Positions 8,116 through 16,646 of a stretch of DNA of 64,000 nucleotides are shown in pieces; the stretch's first letter is position 1; each line of letters begins with the position of its first letter. Below the pieces are notes generated by a model that saw nothing but the letters and a program-made list of their open reading frames with translations, was not told where the DNA came from and made no database searches. The position numbers were made by a program, and so were the translations under genes. The stretch covers positions 1-64,000 of the forward strand of contig NZ_BDBD01000026.1 of assembly GCF_001612805.1 (NCBI RefSeq). Direction: 5' to 3'. The DNA comes from Nocardia coubleae NBRC 108252 (GTDB taxonomy: Bacteria > Actinomycetota > Actinomycetes > Mycobacteriales > Mycobacteriaceae).

Positions 8116-8859
8116 TCACCGCCGGAACAATTTATTGCCGAGCCAGACAATCGGATCGTATTTACGGTCGACCACCCGCTCCTTGAGCGGAATCAACGCA
8201 TTGTCGGTGATCTTGATGTGTTCCGGGCACACCTCGGTGCAGCATTTGGTGATATTGCAATAGCCGAGACCCGCGTCCTCCTGGGCGAGTTCGCGCCGGT
8301 CGGCGGTGTCGAGCGGGTGCATCTCCAGCTCCGCGATGCGCATCAGGTAGCGCGGCCCGGCGAATTCCTGCTTGTTCTCCTCGTGATCGCGCACCACGTG
8401 ACAGGTGTTCTGGCACAGGAAACACTCGATGCACTTGCGGAACTCCTGCGAGCGCTCCACATCGATCTGCTTCATCCGGTACTCGCCCGGCGCCAGCTCC
8501 GGCGGCACGAAAGACGGTATCTCCCTGGCCTTCTCGTAGTTGAACGACACGTCGGTGACGAGATCCTTGACCACCGGGAAGGTGCGCATCGGGGTCACCG
8601 TGATGACCTCGTCGGGAGCGAACGTCGACATGCGGGTCATGCACAGCAACCGTGGCCGCCCGTTCACCTCGGCCGAACACGAACCGCACTTGCCCGCCTT
8701 GCAATTCCAGCGCACCGCCAGGTCGGGGGTCTGGGTGGCCTGCAGGCGGTGGATGATGTCGAGCACCACCTCGCCCTCGTTCACCGCGACGGTGTAGTCC
8801 TGCAGGTCGCCGCCGTCGATGTCACCGCGCCAGACCCGGAAACGAGCGTCGTATCCCAT
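8116..8859 (-). CDS. sdhB: Succinate dehydrogenase iron-sulfur subunit
   Basis: A 247-residue electron-transfer subunit. The [2Fe-2S] ligands are C53, C58, C61 and C73; the other two clusters use CIECFLCQNTC (143-153) and CNITKCCTEVC (201-211). It carries electrons from the flavoprotein to the membrane anchor and quinone. The sequence closely follows the mycobacterial Sdh1 iron-sulfur subunit (Rv0247c) and not the classical SdhB. It is the last gene of a three-gene operon, starting two bases after the stop of the flavoprotein gene, and it ends at a perfect hairpin. Confidence 0.95.
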   Translation of the reverse strand: MGYDARFRVWRGDIDGGDLQDYTVAVNEGEVVLDIIHRLQATQTPDLAVRWNCKAGKCGSCSAEVNGRPRLLCMTRMSTFAPDEVITVTPMRTFPVVKDLVTDVSFNYEKAREIPSFVPPELAPGEYRMKQIDVERSQEFRKCIECFLCQNTCHVVRDHEENKQEFAGPRYLMRIAELEMHPLDTADRRELAQEDAGLGYCNITKCCTEVCPEHIKITDNALIPLKERVVDRKYDPIVWLGNKLFRR

Positions 8860-8861
8860 GG

Positions 8862-10787
8862 TCACGCCTTTCCTTCGGCCGCCGGGTGGGCTGCCAATTC
8901 TTGCTCGGTGTAGTACTTTTCGAGCTCGGAGAATTCGAACAGGGCCAGCAGGTCCTCGCGCATGGGAGTCTGTTCCTTGCGGGTGACGGTGACGCCGGGA
9001 ACCAGTCCGTCCGAGCGCGCCGGATCGAGCGCACAGACCAGCAGCGAATTGCGCCAGGTCGGGTCCATGCCCGGGTGGTCGTCGCGGGTGTGTCCACCTC
9101 GGCTCTCGGTGCGCAACAGCGCCGCCTGGGCAACGCATTCGCTGACCAGCAGCATGTTGGCCAGGTCGAGCGCCAGGTGCCAGCCGGGGTTGAAGTGCCG
9201 GTTGCCGACCACGGTGACCCGTGCGTACCGGGCGCGCAGGTCGGCCAGTTTGTCGATGGCCTCGCGCACCTCGTGCTCCTTGCGGATGATGCCGACGAGG
9301 TCGTTCATCGCCTCCTGCAGCTCGGCGTGCAGGGTGTACGGGTTCTCGCCTGCGCCGTCCGTCGGCGGATCGAACGGTGCGAGAGCCGTTTTCGCCGCCG
9401 ACTCGATATCGGCGTCGGTGGGTGCGGGACGCTCGGTCAGCCCGCCGACGTAGGCTGCGGCGCCGAGACCGGCCCTTCTGCCGAACACCAGCAGGTCCGA
9501 CAGCGAATTCCCGCCCAGTCGATTGGAACCGTGCATGCCGCCGGAACACTCACCGGCAGCGAACAATCCGGGAACCACGGCCGCACCGGTGTCGGGATCG
9601 ACCTCGATACCACCCATCACGTAGTGGCAGGTCGGGCCGACCTCCATCGGTTCGGCGGTGATGTCCACATCGGCCAGCTCCTTGAACTGGTGATGCATCG
9701 ACGGCAACCGCCGCACGATCTCCTCGGCGGGCATCCGGGACGCGATATCCAGGTACACCCCACCGTGTTCGGTGCCGCGGCCCGCCTTCACCTCTTCGTT
9801 GATCGCGCGTGCCACTTCGTCGCGGGGGAGCAGGTCGGGGGTGCGGCGCGCGGAGTCGTTGTCGCGCAACCACTGATCGGCCTCGTCCTCGGTCTCGGCG
9901 TATTGGCCTTTGAACACCGGCGGGATGTAGTCGAACATGAACCGCTTGCCCTCGGAGTTCTTCAGCACGCCACCGTCGCCGCGCACACCCTCGGTGACGA
10001 GGATCCCCTTCACACTCGGCGGCCACACCATGCCCGTCGGATGGAATTGCAGGAACTCCATATTGATCAGGGTGGCGCCTGCGCGCAGCGCGAGGGCGTG
10101 TCCGTCGCCGGTGTACTCCCACGAGTTCGAGGTGACCTTGTAGGACTTGCCGATACCGCCGGTCGCGAGCACCACCGCGGGCGCCCGGAACAGCACGAAT
10201 TGCCCCGATTCGCGGTAGTACCCGAACGCACCGGCGATCTTTCCGCCCTCGGTGAGCAGCTCGGTGATCGTGCACTCGGCGAAGACCTTGATCCGCGCCT
10301 CGTAATCGCCGGTCGCCGCGTAGTCCTCCTGCTGCAGCGACACGATCTTCTGCTGCATGGTCCGGATCAGTTCCAGCCCCGTCCGGTCACCCACATGCGC
10401 CAGGCGCGGGTAGGTGTGGCCGCCGAAATTGCGCTGGGAGATGCGTCCGTCAGGCGTCCGATCGAATAGTGCCCCATAGGTTTCCAGCTCCCACACCCGG
10501 TCGGCTGCCTCGCGGGCGTGCAGCTCGGCCATCCGCCAGTTGTTGAGGAACTTGCCGCCGCGCATCGTGTCCTTGAAGTGGGTCTGCCAGTTGTCCTTCT
10601 CGTTGGCATTGCCCATCGAGGCCGCGCACCCGCCCTCGGCCATCACGGTGTGTGCCTTGCCGAACAGCGACTTACACACCACCGCCACCGAAAAGCCTTG
10701 CTCGCGTGCCTCGATCACGGCTCGCAGACCTGCGCCGCCCGCCCCGATCACCACGACGTCGTAGTCGTGCCGTTCCACCTCTGGCAT
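8862..10787 (-). CDS. sdhA: Succinate dehydrogenase flavoprotein subunit
   Basis: A 641-residue catalytic subunit oxidising succinate to fumarate at the membrane surface. The FAD dinucleotide fold VVIGAGGAGLRA is at 12-24, and H46 in GKAHTVMAEGG fits the position of covalent FAD attachment. The C-terminal part has LGGNSLSDLLVFGRRAG, the second FAD-contact motif. The ATG at 10787 has GAGGAG ten bases upstream; the frame stays open further upstream but runs into the anchor gene. It is the middle gene of the Sdh1-type operon (Rv0248c-like). Confidence 0.95.
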   Translation of the reverse strand: MPEVERHDYDVVVIGAGGAGLRAVIEAREQGFSVAVVCKSLFGKAHTVMAEGGCAASMGNANEKDNWQTHFKDTMRGGKFLNNWRMAELHAREAADRVWELETYGALFDRTPDGRISQRNFGGHTYPRLAHVGDRTGLELIRTMQQKIVSLQQEDYAATGDYEARIKVFAECTITELLTEGGKIAGAFGYYRESGQFVLFRAPAVVLATGGIGKSYKVTSNSWEYTGDGHALALRAGATLINMEFLQFHPTGMVWPPSVKGILVTEGVRGDGGVLKNSEGKRFMFDYIPPVFKGQYAETEDEADQWLRDNDSARRTPDLLPRDEVARAINEEVKAGRGTEHGGVYLDIASRMPAEEIVRRLPSMHHQFKELADVDITAEPMEVGPTCHYVMGGIEVDPDTGAAVVPGLFAAGECSGGMHGSNRLGGNSLSDLLVFGRRAGLGAAAYVGGLTERPAPTDADIESAAKTALAPFDPPTDGAGENPYTLHAELQEAMNDLVGIIRKEHEVREAIDKLADLRARYARVTVVGNRHFNPGWHLALDLANMLLVSECVAQAALLRTESRGGHTRDDHPGMDPTWRNSLLVCALDPARSDGLVPGVTVTRKEQTPMREDLLALFEFSELEKYYTEQELAAHPAAEGKA

Positions 10788-10816
10788 CGAAATGAAGCTC
10801 CTCGCGTTGTCGCGGT

Positions 10817-11647
10817 TCAGTTCACGAACCGCAGATCCGAAATGGTCTGGCTCGCCACCAACATCACGTAGAAGTCGGTGAGGACGAGGGTGCCGAGCGT
10901 GGTCCAGGCCAGTGCCATGTGGCGGGTGTTGAGTTTGGACACCTGCGTCCAGAACCAGTACCGCACCGGGTGAGCCGAGAAATGCTTGAGCCTGCCGCCC
11001 GCGATATGCCTGCACGAATGGCACGACAGCGTGTACGCCCACAGCAGGACGACGTTCACCAGCAACACCACATTGCCCAGGCCGAAGCCGAAACCGCCGC
11101 CGCTGCCGTGGAACGCCGACAGTGCGTCGTAGGTGTTGATCAGTGAAACGACCAGCGCCACATAGAAGAAGTAGCGGTGCGCGTTCTGGATGATGAGCGG
11201 CAACCGTGTCTCGCCGCTGTAGCGCGCGTGCGGTTCGGCCACCGCACACGCCGGCGGCGACATCCACATCGACCGGTAGTAGGCCTTGCGGTAGTAGTAG
11301 CAGGTGAGCCGGAACCCGAGCAGGAACGGCAGCACCACGAACCCGAGCGGAATCCACATCGGCAGCTCGGGAAACGGCGTACCGAAATGGCTCGAACCCG
11401 GCACACACGAATCGCTGAGGCAGGGGGAGTAGAACGGCGTCAGATAGTGGTACTCCGGCACCCAATAGGCCGTGCGCACAAATGATCTGACCGTCGCGTA
11501 GGCGACGAAGGCGATCAGGCCGAGGGTGGTGAGCAGCGGTGGCAGCCACCAGCGGTCGGTGCGCAATGTGCGCGCGGCGATACGGGCCCTTGTTCGGCTG
11601 AAGACGCCGGTCCCCGCGGCGGGGGTGGTGGTCGGTGCGGCACTCAC
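10817..11647 (-). CDS. Succinate dehydrogenase membrane anchor
   Basis: A 276-residue integral membrane subunit with five or so hydrophobic segments, corresponding in length and position to Rv0249c of the mycobacterial Sdh1 complex. It should hold the quinone site and heme ligands, with histidines in the membrane segments such as NAHRYFFY and SCHSCRH. The GTG at 11647 is preferred: it has GAGG eight bases upstream and gives the family length. An ATG at 11689 is the alternative. It is the first gene of the operon, 29 bases before the flavoprotein gene, and its promoter lies in the gap towards the thiolase-like gene. Confidence 0.88.
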   Translation of the reverse strand: MSAAPTTTPAAGTGVFSRTRARIAARTLRTDRWWLPPLLTTLGLIAFVAYATVRSFVRTAYWVPEYHYLTPFYSPCLSDSCVPGSSHFGTPFPELPMWIPLGFVVLPFLLGFRLTCYYYRKAYYRSMWMSPPACAVAEPHARYSGETRLPLIIQNAHRYFFYVALVVSLINTYDALSAFHGSGGGFGFGLGNVVLLVNVVLLWAYTLSCHSCRHIAGGRLKHFSAHPVRYWFWTQVSKLNTRHMALAWTTLGTLVLTDFYVMLVASQTISDLRFVN

Positions 11648-11781
11648 GGTCGATGCCTCGCTGCTCTGCAGGTGTGCGGCGGCAATCATTCCCCACCGCT
11701 GTGGACTGTGATGTGGAGCACCATACGCCTGTGTTCCGGCCGCTCGAGTCGGGTCGCACGCACTCACCTGCCTCGTATGGC

Positions 11782-11797
11782 GGTGATCTCCATCACA
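11782..11797. promoter_or_regulatory. CRP-like dyad, Sdh1/thiolase gap
   Basis: GGTGA-TCTCCA-TCACA matches the CRP-type consensus TGTGA-N6-TCACA with one mismatch and contains the exact inner dyad GTGAT-N4-ATCAC. It lies about 135 bases before the Sdh1 anchor start and about 55 bases before the thiolase-like start. A nearly identical copy lies before the next leftward gene (13541-13556). Control by a cAMP-responsive regulator is inferred, not shown. Confidence 0.55.
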
Positions 11798-11850
11798 GCG
11801 TTGCGCCTGTGAAGGCGCGTCATGCCGGTGCAACAAACGTGTGGTGCCCT

Positions 11851-13041
11851 ATGGCCATGAGAAGAGCCGCGATCGTGGCGCCGGTCCGCACCCCGAGCGG
11901 GGTGGAGGGCGGGGCGCTGTCGGGAATGCCCGCCGAGTGGCTGGCGACGACGGTCCTTTCGGCGGTGATCGAACGCTCCGGCATCGACCCGCTACGCATC
12001 GAAGACGTCGCCATGGCCTGCGTCGACGGTGGCCTGGCGAACGTGCCTGCCGTCGGTGCGCTGGCCGCCCGGGGCGCCGGGCTGCCGTTCGCGGTGCCCG
12101 GCTTTCTCACCGACCGGCACGGCGGCAGCGGGCTGCAGGCCGTGATCACCGCGGCCATGATGGTGCAGACCGGCGCCGCCGACGTGGTGGTCGCCGGGGG
12201 AGTGGAATGCGTGACCACCCCGGCCGGACTACCCGGCGGCGTCGAGGGTCTGCACAATGCCGAAGGGCTGGCGGGCTACTACGGGATCGACCGCGCCGCG
12301 GCCGACGAATTCGCCGTGGCCAGTCATCGCAAAGCCGCGCGGGCCTGGCGCCAGGGCGCGTTCGGCGCGGAAGTGGTTCCGGTGGATGTCGGCCCGGGAC
12401 ACGGTGGTCACCAGATCGGCCGTGACGAAGGCGTGCGCGACGACCTGTCCACACACACCCTGGCCGGGCTGCGGCCCCTGCTGCCCGACGGCGTGGTGAC
12501 GGTGGGGAACATGAGCAGCCACCGGCTCGGTGCGTCGGCCTGCCTGGTCGTCGCCGAGGACCGGCTGACCTCGCTCGGCCTGACCCCGATGGCCTTCCTC
12601 GCGGGCTGGGCCGCCGCGGGCTGTGACACCTCGGGGCCCGCGCTCGGCGCCGCACCGGCGGTCGCCAAACTGCTCGGCCGCACCGGTCACACGCTCGACG
12701 ACGTCGACCTGCTCGAGATCAACGAGGGCTACGCGGTGGAGGTGCTGGCCCTGGCCACCGCCTGGGAACTCGACCCGCTCGACCGCCTCAATGTGAACGG
12801 TTCCGACATCGCGCTCGGTCACCCGGTCGGTGCGACCGGCCTGCGGATCATGACCACGATGCTGCACGAACTCGGCCGCACCGGTGGGCGATTCGGGTTG
12901 GAAGCCATCGCCCTCGGCCACGACCACGGCATCGCCGCGCTGTTCGAATCCGCCGAATCCGACGAGCCGGTCGAGACCCCACGCGGCGCCCGATTCCACG
13001 GGGTACGCAGCAGTCGGCGATTGGGTAGACACCGCGCCTGA
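11851..13041 (+). CDS. Thiolase-like protein lacking catalytic cysteines
   Basis: A 396-residue thiolase-fold protein. The fold signatures are present: SGLQAVITAAMMVQTGAADV (from 93), NEGYA (the NEAF-type motif) and NVNGSDIALGHPVGATG (about 313-330). The nucleophilic cysteine position, normally in a CxSGLQA context, is glycine here (G91 in DRHGGSGLQA), and the second active-site cysteine motif (CxGGGxG) is replaced by LGHDHGIAA. A normal thiolase reaction is therefore unlikely; a binding or scaffold role, or different chemistry, is possible. The ATG at 11851 is used, with a second in-frame ATG two codons later. It faces away from the Sdh1 operon and may share the CRP-like site with it. Confidence 0.82.
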   Translation: MAMRRAAIVAPVRTPSGVEGGALSGMPAEWLATTVLSAVIERSGIDPLRIEDVAMACVDGGLANVPAVGALAARGAGLPFAVPGFLTDRHGGSGLQAVITAAMMVQTGAADVVVAGGVECVTTPAGLPGGVEGLHNAEGLAGYYGIDRAAADEFAVASHRKAARAWRQGAFGAEVVPVDVGPGHGGHQIGRDEGVRDDLSTHTLAGLRPLLPDGVVTVGNMSSHRLGASACLVVAEDRLTSLGLTPMAFLAGWAAAGCDTSGPALGAAPAVAKLLGRTGHTLDDVDLLEINEGYAVEVLALATAWELDPLDRLNVNGSDIALGHPVGATGLRIMTTMLHELGRTGGRFGLEAIALGHDHGIAALFESAESDEPVETPRGARFHGVRSSRRLGRHRA

Positions 13042-13101
13042 CCGGTCGGCGGCACCGTGGGCCTGCGGCAGTGTGTCAGGCTCGCGCGCCGCTGACAGGG
13101 G

Positions 13102-13133
13102 TCGGCGCGGCAACCCGGAGGCTGCCGCGCCGA
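13102..13133. terminator. Hairpin between convergent genes
   Basis: TCGGCGCGGCA, a 10-nt loop and TGCCGCGCCGA form a perfect 11-bp stem between the ends of the thiolase-like gene and the convergent small gene. It can serve both directions. Confidence 0.65.
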
Positions 13134-13143
13134 GGTCGTGCTT

Positions 13144-13434
13144 CTACTTGGTCCTCGGCCGCGAGTGGAAGCCGAGGCCCTCGTCCTGCGCACCCATCCA
13201 GGCCGCCTCGTCGGACTTGCTGTCGGGAACATAGATCGGTTCCGCCCGGCGCGGCACGGCCAGTTCCGGCGGGGGCGCCTGCTCGAAGTCCTCGGCGTCG
13301 ATGACGAGCCGCTCGAGGTCGTTCTCCAACCGGCGCACGGTGGCCGCGTCGCCGTAGTTGGAGCGCAGTGCGCCGATCGATTGCCGGAGTTGGCCGACCG
13401 CGTAGCGCAGTTCCGCGATATCGCTGCGTGTCAT
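13144..13434 (-). CDS. Conserved hypothetical, Rv0250c-like
   Basis: A 96-residue soluble protein. The first 50 residues look helical, with heptad-like spacing (LRYAVGQLRQSIGALRSN); the C-terminal part carries IYVPDSKSD and QDEGLGFH. The ATG has AGGAGG five bases upstream, so the start is firm. In M. tuberculosis a small protein of this size and layout (Rv0250c) lies beside the Sdh1 operon, and this gene occupies the matching place, with the thiolase-like gene between. A link to Sdh1 is inferred from position and the shared CRP-like operator; no biochemical role is known to me. Confidence 0.8.
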   Translation of the reverse strand: MTRSDIAELRYAVGQLRQSIGALRSNYGDAATVRRLENDLERLVIDAEDFEQAPPPELAVPRRAEPIYVPDSKSDEAAWMGAQDEGLGFHSRPRTK

Positions 13435-13522
13435 CGTTACCTCCTGGGTATATGGCGGGCATACCGACTCGCCGGATCACGGGCACGCCCGAAAAGCTCC
13501 CGGGCCGCGCTGCACCGAGCTG

Positions 13523-13556
13523 TGTGACTCACCACACAACGTGATCTCCACCACAG
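13523..13556. promoter_or_regulatory. Two CRP-like sites before the small gene
   Basis: TGTGA-CTCACC-ACACA (13523-13538) and GTGATCTCCACCACAG (13541-13556) lie side by side about 90-120 bases before the start of the leftward small gene. The second differs from the site at 11783-11798 in a single base over 16, so the two promoters probably share a regulator. Confidence 0.5.
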
Positions 13557-13627
13557 TAACTGATCTTTTCGGTTTACGCCCGAAGTTGCTGGGGATTCGG
13601 CGGTTGCCGTCGGATAACTGTTGGATG

Positions 13628-14551
13628 TCAGCCCGCGATGGCGTAGCGGTTGTGAACGCTCACACCGGCTCGCTCCACCAGCGCCGCGATGGCCTGTGCC
13701 ACCTCTTCGGCATGTTCGAGAATCACGCTGTGACCGGCGCCCTCGATCCGCACCAGCTCGGCACCGGCCAGCTCCGAGGCCAGCGCGATCGAATGGGTGA
13801 ACGGCACCATCAGGTCGGCCGACCCGGCGAGCACCAGCGCGGGCAGGTCGCCGAAGCGGCGCAGGGTGTGCGCCTCGTCGAAAGTCAGCAGCGAGTTCAG
13901 GAAGCCCGCCATGGTGAGCAGCGCGGTCTCGTTGAGGATCGCCGTGGCGATCGCCGTCGTCCTGGTGCGCTCGCGGCCCTCGCGGATCAGAGGCCCGAAC
14001 ACCCAGCGTGACAGGCGCTTCGAGGCCTGCATCACCCGCGGCGCGTGGACCACCGCGCGCTGCAGGGAGGCGACGGCGTGCCGGTTGAGCAGCCTGCCGA
14101 GACCCAGCTCGGTGAGCCCACCCGCCGCGCCCGCGATGAGGCCGACGCCGGTGACCCGCGTGCCGATGGTCTCGGGGTAGAGCCGGGCGTAGGCGAGCAG
14201 CACCATGGCGCCCATCGAGTGCCCGACCAGCACCACCGGACCGGCCGGTGCGATCGTGCGCAGCACCGCGTCGAGGTCGGTGGCGAGCTGGTCGATGGTG
14301 TAGGTGTCGTGGTGGGCGTGGCCGGATTCGCCGTGGCCGCGGTGGTCGTAGAAGACCATCTTGGTGTCCGAACTCCACCGGTTGCGCAGCTGTTCGCGCA
14401 GGTGGGCCCACGATTCGGTGTGCAGGCAGTGGCCGTGCACGAAGACGACGGTCATCGGGGCGTCGGGGGAGCCGTAGGTGCGGGTGGCGATCGGCGTGCC
14501 GTCGTCGGCGACGACGGTGCAGCGGCGGGCCTCGGCCGTTGTGGTGTCCAT
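13628..14551 (-). CDS. Alpha/beta hydrolase
   Basis: A 307-residue cytoplasmic alpha/beta-fold hydrolase. The oxyanion segment is FVHGHCLH (37-44), DHRGHGES follows (69-76), the nucleophile S112 is in GHSMG, the acid is in GSADLMVP (about 249) and the histidine in GAGHSV (about 276), so the triad is complete. The cap region is helical. The family acts on esters, epoxides or thioesters, and the substrate cannot be predicted. It stands alone, leftward, between the Sdh1-linked small gene and the AT-rich gap. Confidence 0.88.
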   Translation of the reverse strand: MDTTTAEARRCTVVADDGTPIATRTYGSPDAPMTVVFVHGHCLHTESWAHLREQLRNRWSSDTKMVFYDHRGHGESGHAHHDTYTIDQLATDLDAVLRTIAPAGPVVLVGHSMGAMVLLAYARLYPETIGTRVTGVGLIAGAAGGLTELGLGRLLNRHAVASLQRAVVHAPRVMQASKRLSRWVFGPLIREGRERTRTTAIATAILNETALLTMAGFLNSLLTFDEAHTLRRFGDLPALVLAGSADLMVPFTHSIALASELAGAELVRIEGAGHSVILEHAEEVAQAIAALVERAGVSVHNRYAIAG

Positions 14552-14689
14552 GGGCTGGGCCTCCTGGTCGACTGGGTTCGCGGGCTGTGGTGGTGTTTCG
14601 ACCTAGGTAGCCCTGGCGTTAACCGGGCATGTCCCGCGTTATTCAGCCGATGCGCAAAAGACTCCGGCGTGGCGGTTCCCGTGATCACA

Positions 14690-14804
14690 GGAATCTCTAA
14701 AGGAATCTAGGGTTTCATCTAGAACTACGAAGAGGAGTGTCGAGAGGGCGTTCCTCAGCCATCTATATCGATGTCTAGTGAAACAGCTATAGAGCCAGAT
14801 ATTT
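14690..14804. other. AT-rich patch with an imperfect inverted repeat
   Basis: Most of the gap 14552-14804 is ordinary GC-rich DNA, but its right end is strikingly AT-rich for this genome. It carries GTTTCATCTAGA (14712-14723) and TCTAGTGAAAC (14774-14784), an inverted repeat with one base missing, and further short palindromes around CTATAG. It directly abuts the 3' end of the AAA ATPase gene. No gene is visible in it. Confidence 0.5.
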
Positions 14805-15986
14805 CTATACGCTGCGTAGATAGCGCCCGAAATGCGGAACCGTGAAGCCGATAGTCCCGCGCTCGGCGGAGTAGATCAGGCCCTTCTTGATGAGCCCGTC
14901 GCGGGCAGGGGAGACCGAGGCGGGCTTACGGCCCAGCTCGGCGGCGACCGCGGCCGTGGCGACCGGGCCGTCGTCCCCGGCCAGGTCGGCCATCGCCCGC
15001 ATGTACTCGCGCTCCGCGGGAGTCGCGCGTTCGTAGCGCGAACCGAAGAAGCCGACGGCGAGTTCCTCCTCGGCCGCGGGGGAGGCCACGGCCACGTCCT
15101 CGGCCGTGATCGGGCTCTCGGGCGCCTGATCCCAGGCCGCCTTCCCGTACGCCTGCACGAAATACGGGTAACCGTCGGCCCTTTGGTACAGCGAATCGAG
15201 CGCCTCGGAGGTGAACTTCACCTCCTCACGCTCGGCGGGCGCGATCAGCGCCTGATCCGCCGACTCCCGATCGAGCCGGTCGATGCGGTGATAGCTGAAC
15301 AGACGCTCGGAATAGCTTTTCGACGCCGACAGCACCGCGGGCAGGTGCGGCAGGCCGGCGCCGACCACGATCAGCGGCGCGGCATCCTGGCTCAATTCGT
15401 GGCAGGCGCCGCAGATCGCCGACACATCGGCGGGCCCGAGATCTTGCATCTCGTCGATGAATATGCCGATGCCCACCCCGATCGCGGCGGCCAGCGCCGC
15501 GGCCTCCTTGAACAACTCGATCAGATCGATCTCGATATCGCCGGAATCGGCCCGGCCGGTCACCGCGGGCACATCGATACCCGGCTGCCAGCGTTCGCGC
15601 ATGCCTTTGTCGGCGGTGGCGCGCAACGCGAAAGCCTTGAGGATGCCGAGGAAATCGTCGACCTGTTCCGGATTGCGATGCGCCATCGCGACCGCGCGCA
15701 CCGCCATGTGCAGCGCCGAGGACAGCGGTCTGCGCAGATCCTGATCGGGCCGTGCCTCGATCTTGCCGGTACCCCAGCCGCGCGACACCGCGGCCGACCG
15801 AAGCTGATTGAGCAGCACGGTCTTTCCCACTCCGCGCAACCCGGTGAGCATCACGCTGCGCTCCGGCCGCCCGCGTGCCACCCGTTCCAGGACGATGTCG
15901 AAGGCGGCGAGTTGCTTGTCGCGCCCGGCCAATTCGGGCGGACGCTGACCGGCGCCGGGAGCATAGGGATTGCGCACGGGGTCCAT
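14805..15986 (-). CDS. AAA ATPase with C-terminal winged helix
   Basis: A 393-residue ATPase of the AAA_16/Orc1-like type. Walker A is GLRGVGKT (49-56) and Walker B is GIFIDEMQD (173-181). The C-terminal region (about 320-393, with VAAELGRKPASVSPARDGL) looks like a winged helix-turn-helix for DNA or protein contact. Proteins of this kind couple ATP binding to regulation or to DNA transactions, and the specific role is unknown. The ATG at 15986 is chosen over a TTG at 15995. It is read away from the small coiled-coil gene at 16083. Confidence 0.85.
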   Translation of the reverse strand: MDPVRNPYAPGAGQRPPELAGRDKQLAAFDIVLERVARGRPERSVMLTGLRGVGKTVLLNQLRSAAVSRGWGTGKIEARPDQDLRRPLSSALHMAVRAVAMAHRNPEQVDDFLGILKAFALRATADKGMRERWQPGIDVPAVTGRADSGDIEIDLIELFKEAAALAAAIGVGIGIFIDEMQDLGPADVSAICGACHELSQDAAPLIVVGAGLPHLPAVLSASKSYSERLFSYHRIDRLDRESADQALIAPAEREEVKFTSEALDSLYQRADGYPYFVQAYGKAAWDQAPESPITAEDVAVASPAAEEELAVGFFGSRYERATPAEREYMRAMADLAGDDGPVATAAVAAELGRKPASVSPARDGLIKKGLIYSAERGTIGFTVPHFGRYLRSV

Positions 15987-16082
15987 GCCTGGCAACCGTA
16001 GCGCGTGTGCACGGCAGAATCTCGGTAACTCTGTGCCGTGTCCTAGATACTGCTAGCGAACCCGAGAAAGAAACGGAGCCCG

Positions 16083-16394
16083 ATGTTCGAGGAGCCAAGC
16101 TCGGAGCAACCATCGCGAGACGAGGACGCCACGTCACCGATCTACCTGACGCCCGCCCAGGTCGTCGCCGGCTGGCGGGTGCCGCCCGGCGCGCACCGGG
16201 CCGACACCATCAAGCGTGGCGTGCTGGCCGCCCTCGCGGCGGGAACCGGCGACATGAACCCCGTGGAGGCCGTCGCCCACATCGCCATCGGTCCGGTCGT
16301 TGCGGCGCTGGGCCGCCTCGAGGCCGACCTCGCCGATGCCCGCAGCCGCATCGCCGAACTCGAACAGGCGCTGCGCGACCGCGACGGACAGTGA
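16083..16394 (+). CDS. Small hypothetical with coiled-coil tail
   Basis: A 103-residue protein with an acidic N terminus, a central segment YLTPAQVVAGWRVPPGAH, and a C-terminal helix (LGRLEADLADARSRIAELEQ) with clear coiled-coil spacing. CGGAG lies four bases before the ATG. It is divergent from the AAA ATPase with a 96-bp gap between starts, so the two may share control. I recognise no family. Confidence 0.7.
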   Translation: MFEEPSSEQPSRDEDATSPIYLTPAQVVAGWRVPPGAHRADTIKRGVLAALAAGTGDMNPVEAVAHIAIGPVVAALGRLEADLADARSRIAELEQALRDRDGQ

Positions 16395-16541
16395 CATCGG
16401 GAGACCGGACCGTTATCCCTCTCGACACGCCGTGGCAGCGCGCTGAACAGGGCTTTGGCGGCAACGGGAAAACAACTTGCGGGCACCGCTGGACACCGTG
16501 GATCACAGGCCGTAATCTTCTCGTGACTTAGTGGAGTCTGT

Positions 16542-16621
16542 CGCTTCGTCAGAGAAGCGGCGCCACGGGTCACCGCCGAATAATCGTGTTTCCCAAGCGA
16601 ACACGACAGCGCGGCGGGTGA
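16542..16621 (+). promoter_or_regulatory. Structured leader before the NlpC/P60 gene
   Basis: Two strong predicted structures precede the endopeptidase start. One is a hairpin CGCTTC-GTCAGA-GAAGCG (16542-16559). The other is nested: TCACCGCCG (16570-16578) pairs with CGGCGGGTGA (16612-16621, one bulged G) and encloses a perfect 7-bp hairpin, TCGTGTT/AACACGA (16584-16606). The start codon follows 25 bases later. Cell-wall hydrolase genes in actinobacteria are often under c-di-AMP riboswitches, but I do not see that motif's conserved core here. Confidence 0.5.
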
Positions 16622-16646
16622 GCAGCAAGATCGGAGACTCGTCTCG

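Noticed and set aside
16395..16646. c-di-AMP (ydaO-type) riboswitch before the NlpC/P60 gene
   Set aside because: The gene type fits, but the conserved core elements of that riboswitch are not visible; kept only as an unidentified structured leader.
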